Below are positions 46,212-55,528 of a stretch of 64,000 nucleotides of DNA, in pieces; position 1 is the first letter of the stretch; every line of letters starts with the position of its first letter. A program made the position numbers and the translations under genes. The notes under the pieces were generated by a model that was given only the letters and a program-made list of their open reading frames with translations, was not told the origin of the DNA and ran no database searches. This DNA comes from Candidatus Pelagisphaera phototrophica (GTDB lineage: Bacteria > Verrucomicrobiota > Verrucomicrobiia > Opitutales > Opitutaceae): NCBI RefSeq assembly GCF_014529625.1, contig NZ_CP076039.1, positions 1,736,001 to 1,800,000 on the forward strand, given 5' to 3'.

Positions 46212-46271
46212 ATGAATAGAAGAACATTTGTTAAGAGTGGCGCCGCCGGTGCCAATTGTGGGCACCACTAA
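46212..46271 (+). pseudogene. Tat-signal remnant of an exported protein
   Basis: ATG 46212 opens MNRRTFVKSGAAGANCGHH, then TAA at 46269-46271. The first 14 residues look like a twin-arginine signal start (RRTFVKSGAAGA), but the sequence changes abruptly after GA, where it meets the reverse-strand PilX-like remnant. It is too short to be functional and looks like the 5' end of a gene cut by a rearrangement. Confidence 0.45.
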
Positions 46272-46487
46272 TGTAGGAATTATCTCCTTGTACATTTTGT
46301 GGGCGAATTCCTGAAACGACGGCGGCGGAAATCTCGGTTGTGACGGCACTTGGCTCTAGACTGGTGTTGGAATCATTCCAATTTTCCGTAACGGAGTATT
46401 TGAGTAGCTAAGCCATTGCGACTGCAAGCAATCCGACTAGCACTATGGTGGTGATTAGGGCTGAACCGCGTTTGCTGAATGAGTCAT
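46255..46487 (-). pseudogene. PilX-like paralogue with a large internal deletion
   Basis: Read on the minus strand from ATG 46487 it gives the N-terminus of the neighbouring PilX-like gene (KRGSALITTIVLVGLLAVAMA, then LLKYSVTEN), with a frameshift after the first codons and TAG where Ser is expected. At ENW it jumps to sequence matching the C-terminal part of the same protein (ENWNDSNTSLEPSAVTTEIS against ENWDDSVTSMIPPAVTTEYA; SGIRPQNVQGD against GGIRPSNVQGD). The 79 nt 46386-46464 match 48430-48508 at about 92%. The junction lies at a shared GAAAAT/GAGAAT string, so the deletion is probably microhomology-driven. Confidence 0.8.
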
Positions 46488-46567
46488 TGCAAAACGTATT
46501 TAAAAAATTCTATACTATATTGATTTTTAATAGTTTATTCTGTCGCGTCATTTCTACAATCATGAAG

Positions 46568-48538
46568 TTAAAGGCTAGAGGTGACTGTGTTAAATTTAGA
46601 AGGTAATAAATTCGTGTAGTTTGTTCTTCGGTAAGTTCTGAATAGTGGTGTTCCCGGAGGGTAGGCACCTGTGGCAAACAATTTATTGAATCCGTATTCT
46701 CGATAGGGAGGACGGTAGTATGAAGTATGCCCCCAGATAGAAAAATCCACTTCCGATTCGTAAAGACAGACCATAGAACCTCGTAAGTAGAAATCTTCAC
46801 CACCCCAGTTCTCAAGAAAACGCGGAAAATTTTCGTTCCCTCCGCTCTGACTACCGTCACCTTGAACATTTGAAGGACGGATTCCACCGACGACCGCTGT
46901 TGCGTATTCAGTAGTGACTGCAGGGGGAATCATGCTAGTGACTGAGTCGTCCCAATTTTCTGAGAGAAATATAACAGAATCCGCCATGACTGCGACAGGA
47001 ACTTCTCCTGTCTCAGGTGTATAGGCGCTTGTCGTCGCTGTATATCCATCCGAGTTGAAGTGACCACGCAGATACAGTGCATTGTTTGTGACAAAACTCA
47101 TACCAGGATTGAATCCTCGACTAGGAATACCTTCGCTAGGTACATCTGTTTCGGCCCCATGCAATCGGATACCGGAAAAATTCAAATTCTTAGCAGCAGC
47201 CGAATCCAGATCGGAGCTAGTGCATTCGAAATATACAACGCCGTTCCAGTCTGTTGCGGGGTCGTATCCGCCGATGTGAAGCACTGAGTCAGACGTATCT
47301 GGTGATTCGATCAATTGCTTCAATTTCCCAGTATTGATGTCTATAAGAGTGATGTCTTGCGACCTTCTGTGATCCTTCATCACATCCGGTTTATGCTCCC
47401 ACAATGTCCCTTCTAATGAACTGATATCTAGCGGGCTTCCGCTGCCATCATATGCCGTGACCGAATTCGTGGTGGTGTCCCACTTGAAGTAAAGTCCAGC
47501 CTTGTTAGACATTTTCTGAATTTCAATTTCTACTTTGTATTCAGGATGGCTATTGGGAAGGGGTGGTTCGATTATGGCCCTTCCAGAGTTTACTGGGTCG
47601 TAGGCTGCCGTCCCTAGGTCGTCTGGTTCATAGTCAGGGAATGCAACTGGATTGAAAACTGGAACGCCATGTGCCTTTGTCTGTAGATTGCCTTGCCAGC
47701 GATTCGATGCAAAACTCCGAAATTTGTCATTGAGAGCTCCCGTTCCCATTTCTGAATCCATCCAAACACCGCCAATCATCATATTTCTAGATGCTCCGCT
47801 CTCGTCCATGAAATTGACGGCCCCCCGCCGAGTACTGGCCCCGAGATGCTCAAGATGGTGGTAAACATTGCCAGTTGCCGTCACGATATCGTGAAAGCTT
47901 AATCCGCCGATGGGAGCTAATCTTAGATTTCCATTAGTATGAACGGGTCCATAGACGGCCATTTCCGGACCTGGATGGATATCCAGATCGAGGTTGTAGA
48001 AGATAGCGTGAGAAAATAGCGGTGTGTCTCTGACCTGGAATGTTTGCGAAACGTGGGTACTAATTTGTGGGCCGCCATTTGGGTCATTAATTGTCGCTTT
48101 CCCGTAGACGGTCACATCAAAGGCCCTGACATACTTTCCTTTCAAGGGATCGAACATGTTGTCCGGCTCTTTAGGATCAATGTAAGTCAGACTGCTGGTT
48201 GGAACCGTGCTGGCAAAAACTGCCAATTTGGCGTAGTCAACATTGGATCCCAGACTCGCCTTTGGGGGCAAGGCAAGTGCCCCGGAACCGCTCGAATTAA
48301 AAGTGTTGGAAGCAACAGTGGTGTTATTGTCGAATGAGTGGGAAAGTTGTGCAAATCCGTACTCGACGACAGCTTCCGCTGTATTTTCAGATTGGGTACG
48401 AAGCTTGTGTCGATGATTGATTCGATTCTCCGTAACGGAGTATTTGAGAAGCGAAGCCATTGCGACTGCAAGTACTCCGACTAATACTATGGTGGTGATT
48501 AGGGCTGATCCTTTACGTTTCTGAGATGGATGAGTCAT
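46568..48538 (-). CDS. PilX-like pilus/type II secretion-associated protein
   Basis: A 656-aa protein with a PilX/PulK-like N-terminus: a short basic lead (MTHPSQKRKG), then SALITTIVLVGVLAVAMASLLKYSV and ENRINHRHKLRTQSENTAEAVVEYG, a membrane helix that continues into an amphipathic helix as in minor pilins. It lacks the Glu at position +5 but otherwise fits PilX. The large remainder is Gly/Asn-rich and beta-prone (GPEMAVYGPVHTNGNLRLAPIGG, ATGNVYHHLEHLGASTRRGAVNF), as in verrucomicrobial secretion-linked proteins of unknown function. It is the last gene of a three-gene minor-pilin operon and has a degraded tandem paralogue downstream. Confidence 0.8.
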   Translation of the reverse strand: MTHPSQKRKGSALITTIVLVGVLAVAMASLLKYSVTENRINHRHKLRTQSENTAEAVVEYGFAQLSHSFDNNTTVASNTFNSSGSGALALPPKASLGSNVDYAKLAVFASTVPTSSLTYIDPKEPDNMFDPLKGKYVRAFDVTVYGKATINDPNGGPQISTHVSQTFQVRDTPLFSHAIFYNLDLDIHPGPEMAVYGPVHTNGNLRLAPIGGLSFHDIVTATGNVYHHLEHLGASTRRGAVNFMDESGASRNMMIGGVWMDSEMGTGALNDKFRSFASNRWQGNLQTKAHGVPVFNPVAFPDYEPDDLGTAAYDPVNSGRAIIEPPLPNSHPEYKVEIEIQKMSNKAGLYFKWDTTTNSVTAYDGSGSPLDISSLEGTLWEHKPDVMKDHRRSQDITLIDINTGKLKQLIESPDTSDSVLHIGGYDPATDWNGVVYFECTSSDLDSAAAKNLNFSGIRLHGAETDVPSEGIPSRGFNPGMSFVTNNALYLRGHFNSDGYTATTSAYTPETGEVPVAVMADSVIFLSENWDDSVTSMIPPAVTTEYATAVVGGIRPSNVQGDGSQSGGNENFPRFLENWGGEDFYLRGSMVCLYESEVDFSIWGHTSYYRPPYREYGFNKLFATGAYPPGTPLFRTYRRTNYTNLLPSKFNTVTSSL

Positions 48539-48555
48539 TGGCGTTTCGTTAAACT

Positions 48556-49194
48556 CTAACCCCTTGGCGAGACGGTGAAGTTGTAGGTGTTAGTTACTTG
48601 CTCGCCTACTGCTCCAATGTGAATAATCTCTCCCCGGACGACGACGCTTCGATCATAGAAGTTGTAGAATAGTTTTCCATCACTGAGACCTTTCGACAGT
48701 TCGATGATTTCTCCATGGGTTCCTTTTGTGTCTGCTCCAGGAAGCAGGGTACCGAGGTCGGTTGAGGTGCTGGGACTGTATTTGTTGTCGAACATGAGCA
48801 CTGGCCCCTCCGCTTCCTCAGAAAGCGTGTAGCGGTAGTATCCGATGACTCGACCTATCTTGTCGGGATCGCTCACATCTCTGTGGACCAGAATGAGGAA
48901 ATCGCCGGAACCTCCGTCGTTTTGTTCTGTTCTGTCAGAGAAGGAAGTATATGTTTTGAAATAGTCAGCGTACCGAGCGTTCTCGATCATCTCGTTGGTG
49001 AAGTTGCGAATATCGCGATTGATGAGGAGCCTTCCCATGCCGTTTGCCGCAGTGGTTGATCCCATTAGGAAAAGGGGAATGGCTCCTCCAAGTACGACGG
49101 CCGAGATCGTCATTCCAATCAACAACTCGGTGAGTGTAACTCCGGCCTTTGGATGGAGTGCGCTCTTTTGTGCAGCTTTACGTGAGAAAGTCAT
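48556..49194 (-). CDS. Minor pseudopilin, PilW/PulJ-like
   Basis: 212 aa from ATG 49194, chosen because it lies 4 nt after the stop of the preceding gene and gives a standard prepilin leader; the frame is open to 49215. The type III signal is HPKAG-VTLTELLIGMTISAVVLGG with cleavage after Gly18 and Glu at +5. The remainder (LLINRDIRNFTNEMIENARYADYF, DFLILVHRDVSDPDKIGRVIGYYRY) matches PilW/PulJ-type minor pilins. It would be processed by a prepilin peptidase and take part in a type IV pilus or type II secretion-like pseudopilus. Its neighbours are a PilV-like and a PilX-like gene. Confidence 0.85.
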   Translation of the reverse strand: MTFSRKAAQKSALHPKAGVTLTELLIGMTISAVVLGGAIPLFLMGSTTAANGMGRLLINRDIRNFTNEMIENARYADYFKTYTSFSDRTEQNDGGSGDFLILVHRDVSDPDKIGRVIGYYRYTLSEEAEGPVLMFDNKYSPSTSTDLGTLLPGADTKGTHGEIIELSKGLSDGKLFYNFYDRSVVVRGEIIHIGAVGEQVTNTYNFTVSPRG

Positions 49195-49198
49195 AATG

Positions 49199-49759
49199 CT
49201 AAAAGGTTGGAACATCGGAACGGATTGCGTAAAGTGTGTTAGAGTTGTTTACTGTCCGATAGCTGTCGCTGAATGAGTATTCGTATCTAAGTAGAATCCG
49301 TCGGGCTTCTCCGACTTTGTTTGCCGCATTCGTGATATTTTCGATGTAAACATAGACATCGAAACTCAAGTCATCGGTGGTATCGTCAGGAGTATTTTTA
49401 ATATCAATCCGCTTACTGTTTTTAATATCGGTTCCCGCATTTCCATCGGTGGGGTCGGTAGATAATGGAGATACTGACAAGGTGTCAGCGACTCCTTCGT
49501 GGAACAACGTGGTAAGAACGGCTTCGTCTAGGGAGGCGAACTCCATGTTCTTAATTTGTTCGATGTAGCCCTGGCCGATCGTTAATGCAGTGTTCTCGTG
49601 TATCGCCAACTCTGTGTAGCGCCGTGACTGCATGAGCCCGGTCAGGAGAGCAAGTCCGGAAAAGCCAAGAATAACCATCGCCACCATGATTTCAACCAAG
49701 GTAACGCCGGATTTATTGAAAAAGATTTTGGAGCGGTAGGTTCGTTGCCGGTTAGCCAT
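49199..49759 (-). CDS. Minor pseudopilin, PilV/PulI-like
   Basis: 186 aa from ATG 49759; a TTG at 49798 would extend the leader by 13 residues. The prepilin signal is FFNKSG-VTLVEIMVAMVILGFSGLALLTGLMQ with Gly18 before the cleavage point and Glu at +5. A helical spine (YTELAIHENTALTIGQGYIEQIKNMEF) and a variable beta part follow. The motif VTLVEIMVAMVIL is typical of PilV/PulI. It is the first gene of the minor-pilin operon, 4 nt ahead of the PilW-like gene. The major pilin and the assembly ATPase are not in this window. Confidence 0.85.
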   Translation of the reverse strand: MANRQRTYRSKIFFNKSGVTLVEIMVAMVILGFSGLALLTGLMQSRRYTELAIHENTALTIGQGYIEQIKNMEFASLDEAVLTTLFHEGVADTLSVSPLSTDPTDGNAGTDIKNSKRIDIKNTPDDTTDDLSFDVYVYIENITNAANKVGEARRILLRYEYSFSDSYRTVNNSNTLYAIRSDVPTF

Positions 49760-50038
49760 AGGTAAAAGCGGATTGTTCTGCACGTCAGCAAACGACAATG
49801 AGGGGAGAGTTATAAGATAAAGCGGTCAATTTGAGCGCAATACGGCGACTGAATCTCAAAGTTGAGCGAAATCACTCACGGGATTCTAATTAGTATTAGG
49901 GGTTTTCGGTGATACCAGCACTCGAATAAAATGGAGTTTGGAGAAAATATTTACCCGCTCAAGGGGAAGTGATTGCCCAATCTGAATTGGGTTCTTTGCC
50001 GAAGCTATTGAAAGCTTAGGGTGAGCGAAAACTCAATT

Positions 50039-51505
50039 TTAAGCAAGAATCTGATTTACGACTCTAGCGTATTCGACACCGGTCAGTCTTAAGTCCAGAC
50101 CTTGGTGCTTGAATGAAAGCTGCTGATGGTCGACTCCAAAACGATTTAAAATGGTAGCATTGAGGTCACGAATATGAACTGGGTCTTTGACGATATTGTA
50201 TCCAAAATCGTCCGTTTCTCCATAAACAGTGCCGCCTTTTACACCAGCGCCCGCAATCCACTTTGTGTAGCATTTGGGGTGGTGGTCTCTGCCGTAGTTT
50301 GATTCAGTGAGCGTGCCTTGGCAGTAAAGGGTTCTGCCGAACTCGCCCCCCCAGATAACGAGGGTGTCATCCAGCATTCCGCGTTGTTTTAGGTCAGTGA
50401 TCAACGCATAGCTTGCTTGGTCGACGTCTTTGCACTGGTTTGGTAAGTCTTTCGGAAGCACTCCGTGCTGGTCCCATCCGCGGTGAAATATTTGCGAGAA
50501 ACGCACGCCTTTCTCGGCGAGTCGGCGTGCCATGAGACAATTGTAGGCGAACGTACCCGGAACTTTTGCGTCAGGGCCGTACAAGTCGAAAATATAGTCA
50601 GGTTCGTCGGAAAGATCGGTGAGGTCCGGGACGCTGCTTTGCATGCGAAACGCCATCTCATACTGGGAAATGCGAGCATGTGTTTCAGGATCTCCAAACT
50701 CATGATACAAGTCCTCGTTGATCTCATTGACACCGTCGAGCATGTCACGCCGGGTCTCTCGGCTGATCCCATTTGGGTCAGTCAAATACAGGACCGGGTC
50801 ACCCTTGGACCGCAGGCTCACCCCTTGGTGCTCTGAGGGAAGAGGTCCGGCACCCCACAAGCGGGAAAAGAGCGCCTGTGCTTCTTTGCGCCCGGTCCAT
50901 GTGGAATTCAACACTACAAAGGTGGGCAGATTTTCATTCAAGCTACCCAAACCGTAGCTTAACCATGCTCCTAGGCTGGGTCGGCCAGGTATTTGGTTGC
51001 CTGTCTGAATATAGGTGATGGCTGGATCGTGGTTGATCGCCTCGGTCCATATTGACTTAACAATAGCGATATCGTCGACGATCTTTTTGGTATAGGGGAG
51101 AAGCTCACTGATCCAGGCCCCTGATTTTCCAACCTGTTCAAAGTCGAATATACTTGGAGCGATAGGGAACCTCGCCTGTCCCGACGTCATTGTAGTAAGG
51201 CGTTGACCGCGACGGACCGAATCGGGCAGATCTTTGTCGAACATGGACTGCATCTCCGGCTTGTAATCGTACATGTCTAGCTGGGAAGGGGCGCCGGACA
51301 TGAAAAGATAGATACCGCGCTTGGCTTTCGCTGGGAAATGGGTCATGCCCAGTGTGCCAGGCCCAAAGCCTGGGGATCGACTGGCGCTGCCTCTCAGACC
51401 AGGTCCAACAATGGAAGCCAACGCGGCGATGCCAAGACCTTTGGCAGCCTTACCGAGGAATTGCCGACGGGTTTCAAAGGATACGTATTCGTCGATTGGG
51501 TTCAT
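50039..51505 (-). CDS. DUF1501 Tat-exported protein
   Basis: A 488-aa protein with twin arginines at 13-14 ([14 protein letters not shown], then [10 protein letters not shown]). The body follows the DUF1501 pattern: [106 protein letters not shown] and [22 protein letters not shown]. It starts 9 nt after the stop of the upstream DUF1549-DUF1553 gene, so the two are translationally linked. The exact activity is unknown. Compared with the copy at 25944 it has an extra loop of about 10 residues after the signal region ([11 protein letters not shown]). Confidence 0.92.
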   Translation of the reverse strand: MNPIDEYVSFETRRQFLGKAAKGLGIAALASIVGPGLRGSASRSPGFGPGTLGMTHFPAKAKRGIYLFMSGAPSQLDMYDYKPEMQSMFDKDLPDSVRRGQRLTTMTSGQARFPIAPSIFDFEQVGKSGAWISELLPYTKKIVDDIAIVKSIWTEAINHDPAITYIQTGNQIPGRPSLGAWLSYGLGSLNENLPTFVVLNSTWTGRKEAQALFSRLWGAGPLPSEHQGVSLRSKGDPVLYLTDPNGISRETRRDMLDGVNEINEDLYHEFGDPETHARISQYEMAFRMQSSVPDLTDLSDEPDYIFDLYGPDAKVPGTFAYNCLMARRLAEKGVRFSQIFHRGWDQHGVLPKDLPNQCKDVDQASYALITDLKQRGMLDDTLVIWGGEFGRTLYCQGTLTESNYGRDHHPKCYTKWIAGAGVKGGTVYGETDDFGYNIVKDPVHIRDLNATILNRFGVDHQQLSFKHQGLDLRLTGVEYARVVNQILA

Positions 51506-51514
51506 ATCAGGAGT

Positions 51515-54500
51515 CTAGTACTTAGTGATAAAGGAATCGAGATTCATTATCTGATTGGCAACCATGGTATAGGAAGCAAGCTCTATAAGATGGTGGTCGG
51601 ACCTAGGAGTTGAGTCCCCGACTTGTATGAAGGCTTGGGCATCGGACCTTCCTTCAATGAAAGAGGAATGGAATTTTCGGTAAGATCGCTCAAGGATTTC
51701 CTTGTGTTTGTCTGCAGGCATATTTCCGAATGCATAGGCGTACATTTGAGAAATACGTTCGCCAACTGAGCCATCATGATGCGTCAATACGCGTTCCGCC
51801 AATTGTCGGGCGGCTTCAACGAACTGAGGATCGTTCATGAGGGTGAGTGCTTGCAAAGGTGTGTTAGTTCTCTCTCGCCTAACATTACAGTTTTCTCGGG
51901 AAGGTACGTCGAACACGACCATATTGGGAGGTGGTGCGGTACGTTTCCAGAAAGTGTACAAGCTTCTTCGATACAAGGCCTCTCCCGAATCCTGAAAGAA
52001 ATGGGCGGTGTTGCTATCGGAATAGGCCACTGCATTCCAAATGCCCTCAGGCTGGTAGGGCTTAACAGGTGGACCTCCTACGGCAGAATTGAGGCTTCCG
52101 CTCACAAATAGAACCTTGTCACGTAAAACTTCTCCATCCAGCCGATACCTCGGTCCTCTCGCAAGGTACCTATTTTCGCGATCAATCGCTAGTTCCTCAG
52201 GTGTGATCGTTGACTCCTGCTGGTAGGCGGCGCTCATTACCAAAGTTTTGAAAAAGGACTTCACATCCCAGCTTTCTTCCCGAAAGCGAATGGCCAGCCA
52301 ATCCAGGAGTTCCGGGTGAGTCGGATTTTCTCCCATAATCCCAAAGTCTTCCGATGTAGCGACAATACCCGTACCGAAGAAGTTCTGCCAAAAGCGGTTG
52401 ACGGTTACTCTAGCGGTAAGCGGATTTCGCGGATCAACGAGCCAGTTGGCGAGACCCAGCCGGTTTTTTGTCGCATCTGGGGGAAGTCCGCCGAGAGATT
52501 CGGGTACATCCGCGAAAACCTCTTTCCCTAGTTTGTCATACTCGCCTCTTTCCAGTATCCTGGCGGTGGGAGGCGAGTCCTTTTCTTCCATGACAAGCGA
52601 GACCGTTGCCTGATCGTAGATATGGTTGTAGTCCATTTCATTGATCGCCTGCTTGTACTTGAGCTCCCGATATTCGGGAACGAAATTGGTAAAGTAATAT
52701 TCTTCTATCTGATTTTTATCTCTGCTCCGGTGACGTTCCTCGGGAGTATTCAAGAGTTCTTTGATCCTTTTCACGGTAGCCCCACTGCCAGATTGGAAGG
52801 GATATATTGGACGGTCGAAGACTTTAAGGGAATTGATACTGCCGGTCTTTGGACCGTCACTGCTTTTGTCGTAATAGCCAGTTTTATAGCTCTTGGCAGC
52901 GAGTCCCGGGTCGATCAGTCCTGTTGAGAAGTTTCCGATTTGTAGTGGAGCTTCCACTGCGGCACTTCCCGAAAGATTGTCGATCACCTTGCTGTAGTCG
53001 AACGGCTGGCGAGATCCGGTACGTATAGAGAGTCCCGCTACCGAGCCTGATCCATCATAGGTGACATGTATGATGGTGTTGCTAAACTCCCTTGGATTGA
53101 GGCGTTCTGCCTTGGTAGTGGCCGAAATCATTTTGCTGTCCTTGAGGGAGTGAATCAACTCAAACGTAATCTGATAGCGATTGGGAAATGAGGGGTTGGA
53201 GTTTGCCACTGCAAGCCGCCAGCCTCGGTTGCCATCAAATTGCCTCACTACAGGTATGCGGCCCTGTTTCTCTCCCTCCTCCACAGGCAGTTTCAAATTG
53301 CAGGAAATGGTGAACGGTCTATCGGGGTTAAATTCGAATCCCTGTCGCACCAGATCGATTTGCTCGCCCATCGAAATATCCAATGTCGGGTGGGATGGCT
53401 TCTTCGGTTTGGTTTCAGTCTCTTCATTATCGATTTTGAGTAGCAGCTCGAATGAAGGTTTGAAGTCAGGCGTGAACGTTTTGTACTCGCGACCCTCGTC
53501 CTTTTTCCATGCGGTTAAGGTAGCTCCTTTGTTTTCCTTGAGCTTTTTTACTGCTTCGCTCAATGCTTCCCGCTCATTAGAAACTTGTATCCAATCATTG
53601 GTGTGTTCTGGTTTTGGAATTGTCACAACGGGTCTCGTATCATAGGCATTTCCGTCCATAATGGGCCCGTCAAAATTGTTAAAGAAGGCGGAGAAACGGT
53701 AAAAATCCGTCATGGTGATCGGATCAAATTTGTGGTCATGGCAAGAGGCGCATCCCATGGTCAATCCCATGAAAACAGTAGCTGTGGTCTCCACGCGGTC
53801 CTTTGCGTAGATCGCCCGGTATTCTTCGTCGATGGCTCCGCCTTCGCTGGTGGTGGGGTTGCATCGATTAAAGCCAGTAGCAAGCCGCTGATCGAGGGTG
53901 GGTTTCGGCAGCAAATCGCCCGCGATTTGCTCGACAGTGAACTGGTCGAAAGGCTTGTTGTCGTTGAATGCTTTTACGACCCAGTCGCGATAGGGCCATA
54001 TTTCGCGATAGTTGTCCAAATGGAGTCCGTGCGTGTCTGCGTAGCGAGCCGCATCGAGCCAGATACGAGCTTGGTGCTCACCGTAGGTATTGCTTTTTAG
54101 CAACCTGTCCACGAGTCGCTCGTAGGCGTTGGGTGAAGCATCTTTCACGAATTCCTCAACCAGTTCAGGGCTTGGGGGAAGACCTGTTAAATCGAGGGAC
54201 AAACGTCGAGCTAGGGTGGGTCGATCTGCTTTATCGTTAGGTTCAAGGCCCTTGTTTAACATGGCTTCATGTAGAAAAGCGTCGATCTCGTTGTTGCCCC
54301 AAGGCGCATTGGGTACTTCTGGCTTTTCGGGCTGGCCGAAAGCCCAGTGTCCCTCCCATTTGGCCCCTTCCTCGATCCATTTAGCGACGAGCTCTATCTC
54401 CGATTCTTTTAGAATCTTGTGTGAATCTGGTGGCGGCATTTTATCATCCTCGTCTGAGGTGGTAATGCGCTGATAGAGGGGGCTCTCGTATGGATTTCCG

Positions 54501-54775
54501 CGCACAATCGCTGGATCGTACTTGCCATGCGATTGGAAAGCGTGGGCTTCGATGTCAAGTCTAAGATCAGCCTCGCGCGATTCCGCGTCGGGTCCATGGC
54601 AAGCGTAGCAGTTTTCAGAAAGAATAGGACGAATGTCCTTGTTGAAACTGACGGTTTTGGCTCCGGTGTTTGCGGCAAGGAACTGAACTACGGCTATGTA
54701 GGCAAGGGATCTAACTAAGAACGGGTGGTTTCTACGATTCATAGTTGCTTTTAAGCGTGCGAAGAAAAGTTTCAT
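51515..54775 (-). CDS. PSCyt1-DUF1549-DUF1553 cytochrome c protein with a LamG-like insert
   Basis: A 1086-aa exported protein (ATG 54742 is an alternative start that places NRRNHPFLVRSLAYIAVVQF as signal). PSCyt1 has CYACH at 56-60; DUF1549 (RRLSLDLTGLPPSPELVEEF, AARYADTHGLH, EQIAGDLLPKP) ends with CASCHDHKFDP at 342-346. Residues about 440-665 form a beta-rich LamG/concanavalin-like domain (FEFNPDRPFTISCNLKLP, GRIPVVRQFDGNRGWRLAVA, TIIHVTYDGSGSVAGLSI, GSINSLKVFDRPI). DUF1553 follows (GLANWLVDPRNPLTARVTVN, MSAAYQQESTITPEEL, RTNTPLQALTLMND). The insert could bind carbohydrate. The DUF1501 partner gene is 9 nt downstream. Confidence 0.92.
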   Translation of the reverse strand: MKLFFARLKATMNRRNHPFLVRSLAYIAVVQFLAANTGAKTVSFNKDIRPILSENCYACHGPDAESREADLRLDIEAHAFQSHGKYDPAIVRGNPYESPLYQRITTSDEDDKMPPPDSHKILKESEIELVAKWIEEGAKWEGHWAFGQPEKPEVPNAPWGNNEIDAFLHEAMLNKGLEPNDKADRPTLARRLSLDLTGLPPSPELVEEFVKDASPNAYERLVDRLLKSNTYGEHQARIWLDAARYADTHGLHLDNYREIWPYRDWVVKAFNDNKPFDQFTVEQIAGDLLPKPTLDQRLATGFNRCNPTTSEGGAIDEEYRAIYAKDRVETTATVFMGLTMGCASCHDHKFDPITMTDFYRFSAFFNNFDGPIMDGNAYDTRPVVTIPKPEHTNDWIQVSNEREALSEAVKKLKENKGATLTAWKKDEGREYKTFTPDFKPSFELLLKIDNEETETKPKKPSHPTLDISMGEQIDLVRQGFEFNPDRPFTISCNLKLPVEEGEKQGRIPVVRQFDGNRGWRLAVANSNPSFPNRYQITFELIHSLKDSKMISATTKAERLNPREFSNTIIHVTYDGSGSVAGLSIRTGSRQPFDYSKVIDNLSGSAAVEAPLQIGNFSTGLIDPGLAAKSYKTGYYDKSSDGPKTGSINSLKVFDRPIYPFQSGSGATVKRIKELLNTPEERHRSRDKNQIEEYYFTNFVPEYRELKYKQAINEMDYNHIYDQATVSLVMEEKDSPPTARILERGEYDKLGKEVFADVPESLGGLPPDATKNRLGLANWLVDPRNPLTARVTVNRFWQNFFGTGIVATSEDFGIMGENPTHPELLDWLAIRFREESWDVKSFFKTLVMSAAYQQESTITPEELAIDRENRYLARGPRYRLDGEVLRDKVLFVSGSLNSAVGGPPVKPYQPEGIWNAVAYSDSNTAHFFQDSGEALYRRSLYTFWKRTAPPPNMVVFDVPSRENCNVRRERTNTPLQALTLMNDPQFVEAARQLAERVLTHHDGSVGERISQMYAYAFGNMPADKHKEILERSYRKFHSSFIEGRSDAQAFIQVGDSTPRSDHHLIELASYTMVANQIMNLDSFITKY

Positions 54776-55528
54776 TGGAAAAGGTAACCAGCCGAGGGGC
54801 CAGAGAAACGTAAAAAGCTTCGACAGTTTGATTCAGCTAGTCAGATTGAGTCAAGTTAGAGTTATTATCTACACATTTATAAGAATTCCCGTTGAATCGC
54901 TCAATTGATTTAAATATTTCTTTCCTAGTTTTGAGTCAACTCGGGATGCTGATTTCTTAGTGGTGAGGTTTTGTTTTGGACGCTAATTCAATGAAGGAGC
55001 CCGACCGCATCGTTTGATCTCCGCTGATTGATGCCGAAGAAGCATCACTAAATTGGGGCAGCACTCTTGAGGGCAGAAAATGAGGCACTGTTTAGATGGG
55101 GATTAGTGTTTGATTTGACGACACAGCCTATTACTCCAACACGAGCTTGAGCACCCCGTTTTTAACGGATTGGATTTATCCAAGATCGGCGGCACTCTTC
55201 TCTCGCCCTCGAAATGACGTTCACTCACCCTTTGAATGGCTTAGTTATGGTGATACCATTTATTGTCTACGTTACAACAAAAATGCAAAACCGCAGAGAT
55301 CATTTTGCTTTCTAACTCCATCTGGGTTTGCTAGAGATCACCTTGGGTCCGGTCCCCAAGAGCCCAGCAAGCGGTATCCGCCGAGGGCACTCAAAAAACA
55401 ATAACAAAAAGGAAATTATCTCATCCAAATCGGGTCAAATCTAGGGGTCCAAGCAAGGGCTTGATGAGGGGCGTTACTTGCGCTGCTAGCGGTGTCCAAA
55501 TTAAAAGTAGGGATAGCGAGGTCAATGG
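54776..55528. other. Long non-coding stretch without recognised content
   Basis: 753 bp between the DUF1549-DUF1553 start and a decayed ORF. A frame of 85 codons at 55147-55404 is open but shows no signal, no recognised motif and no ribosome binding site, so I do not call it a gene. Confidence 0.5.

Noticed and set aside
46510-46887. A 125-codon minus-strand frame
   Set aside because: It is an alternative frame inside the 3' part of the PilX-like gene, which is far longer and has recognisable features.
55147-55404. An 85-codon forward frame
   Set aside because: No signal, motif or ribosome binding site; the composition looks like chance coding.
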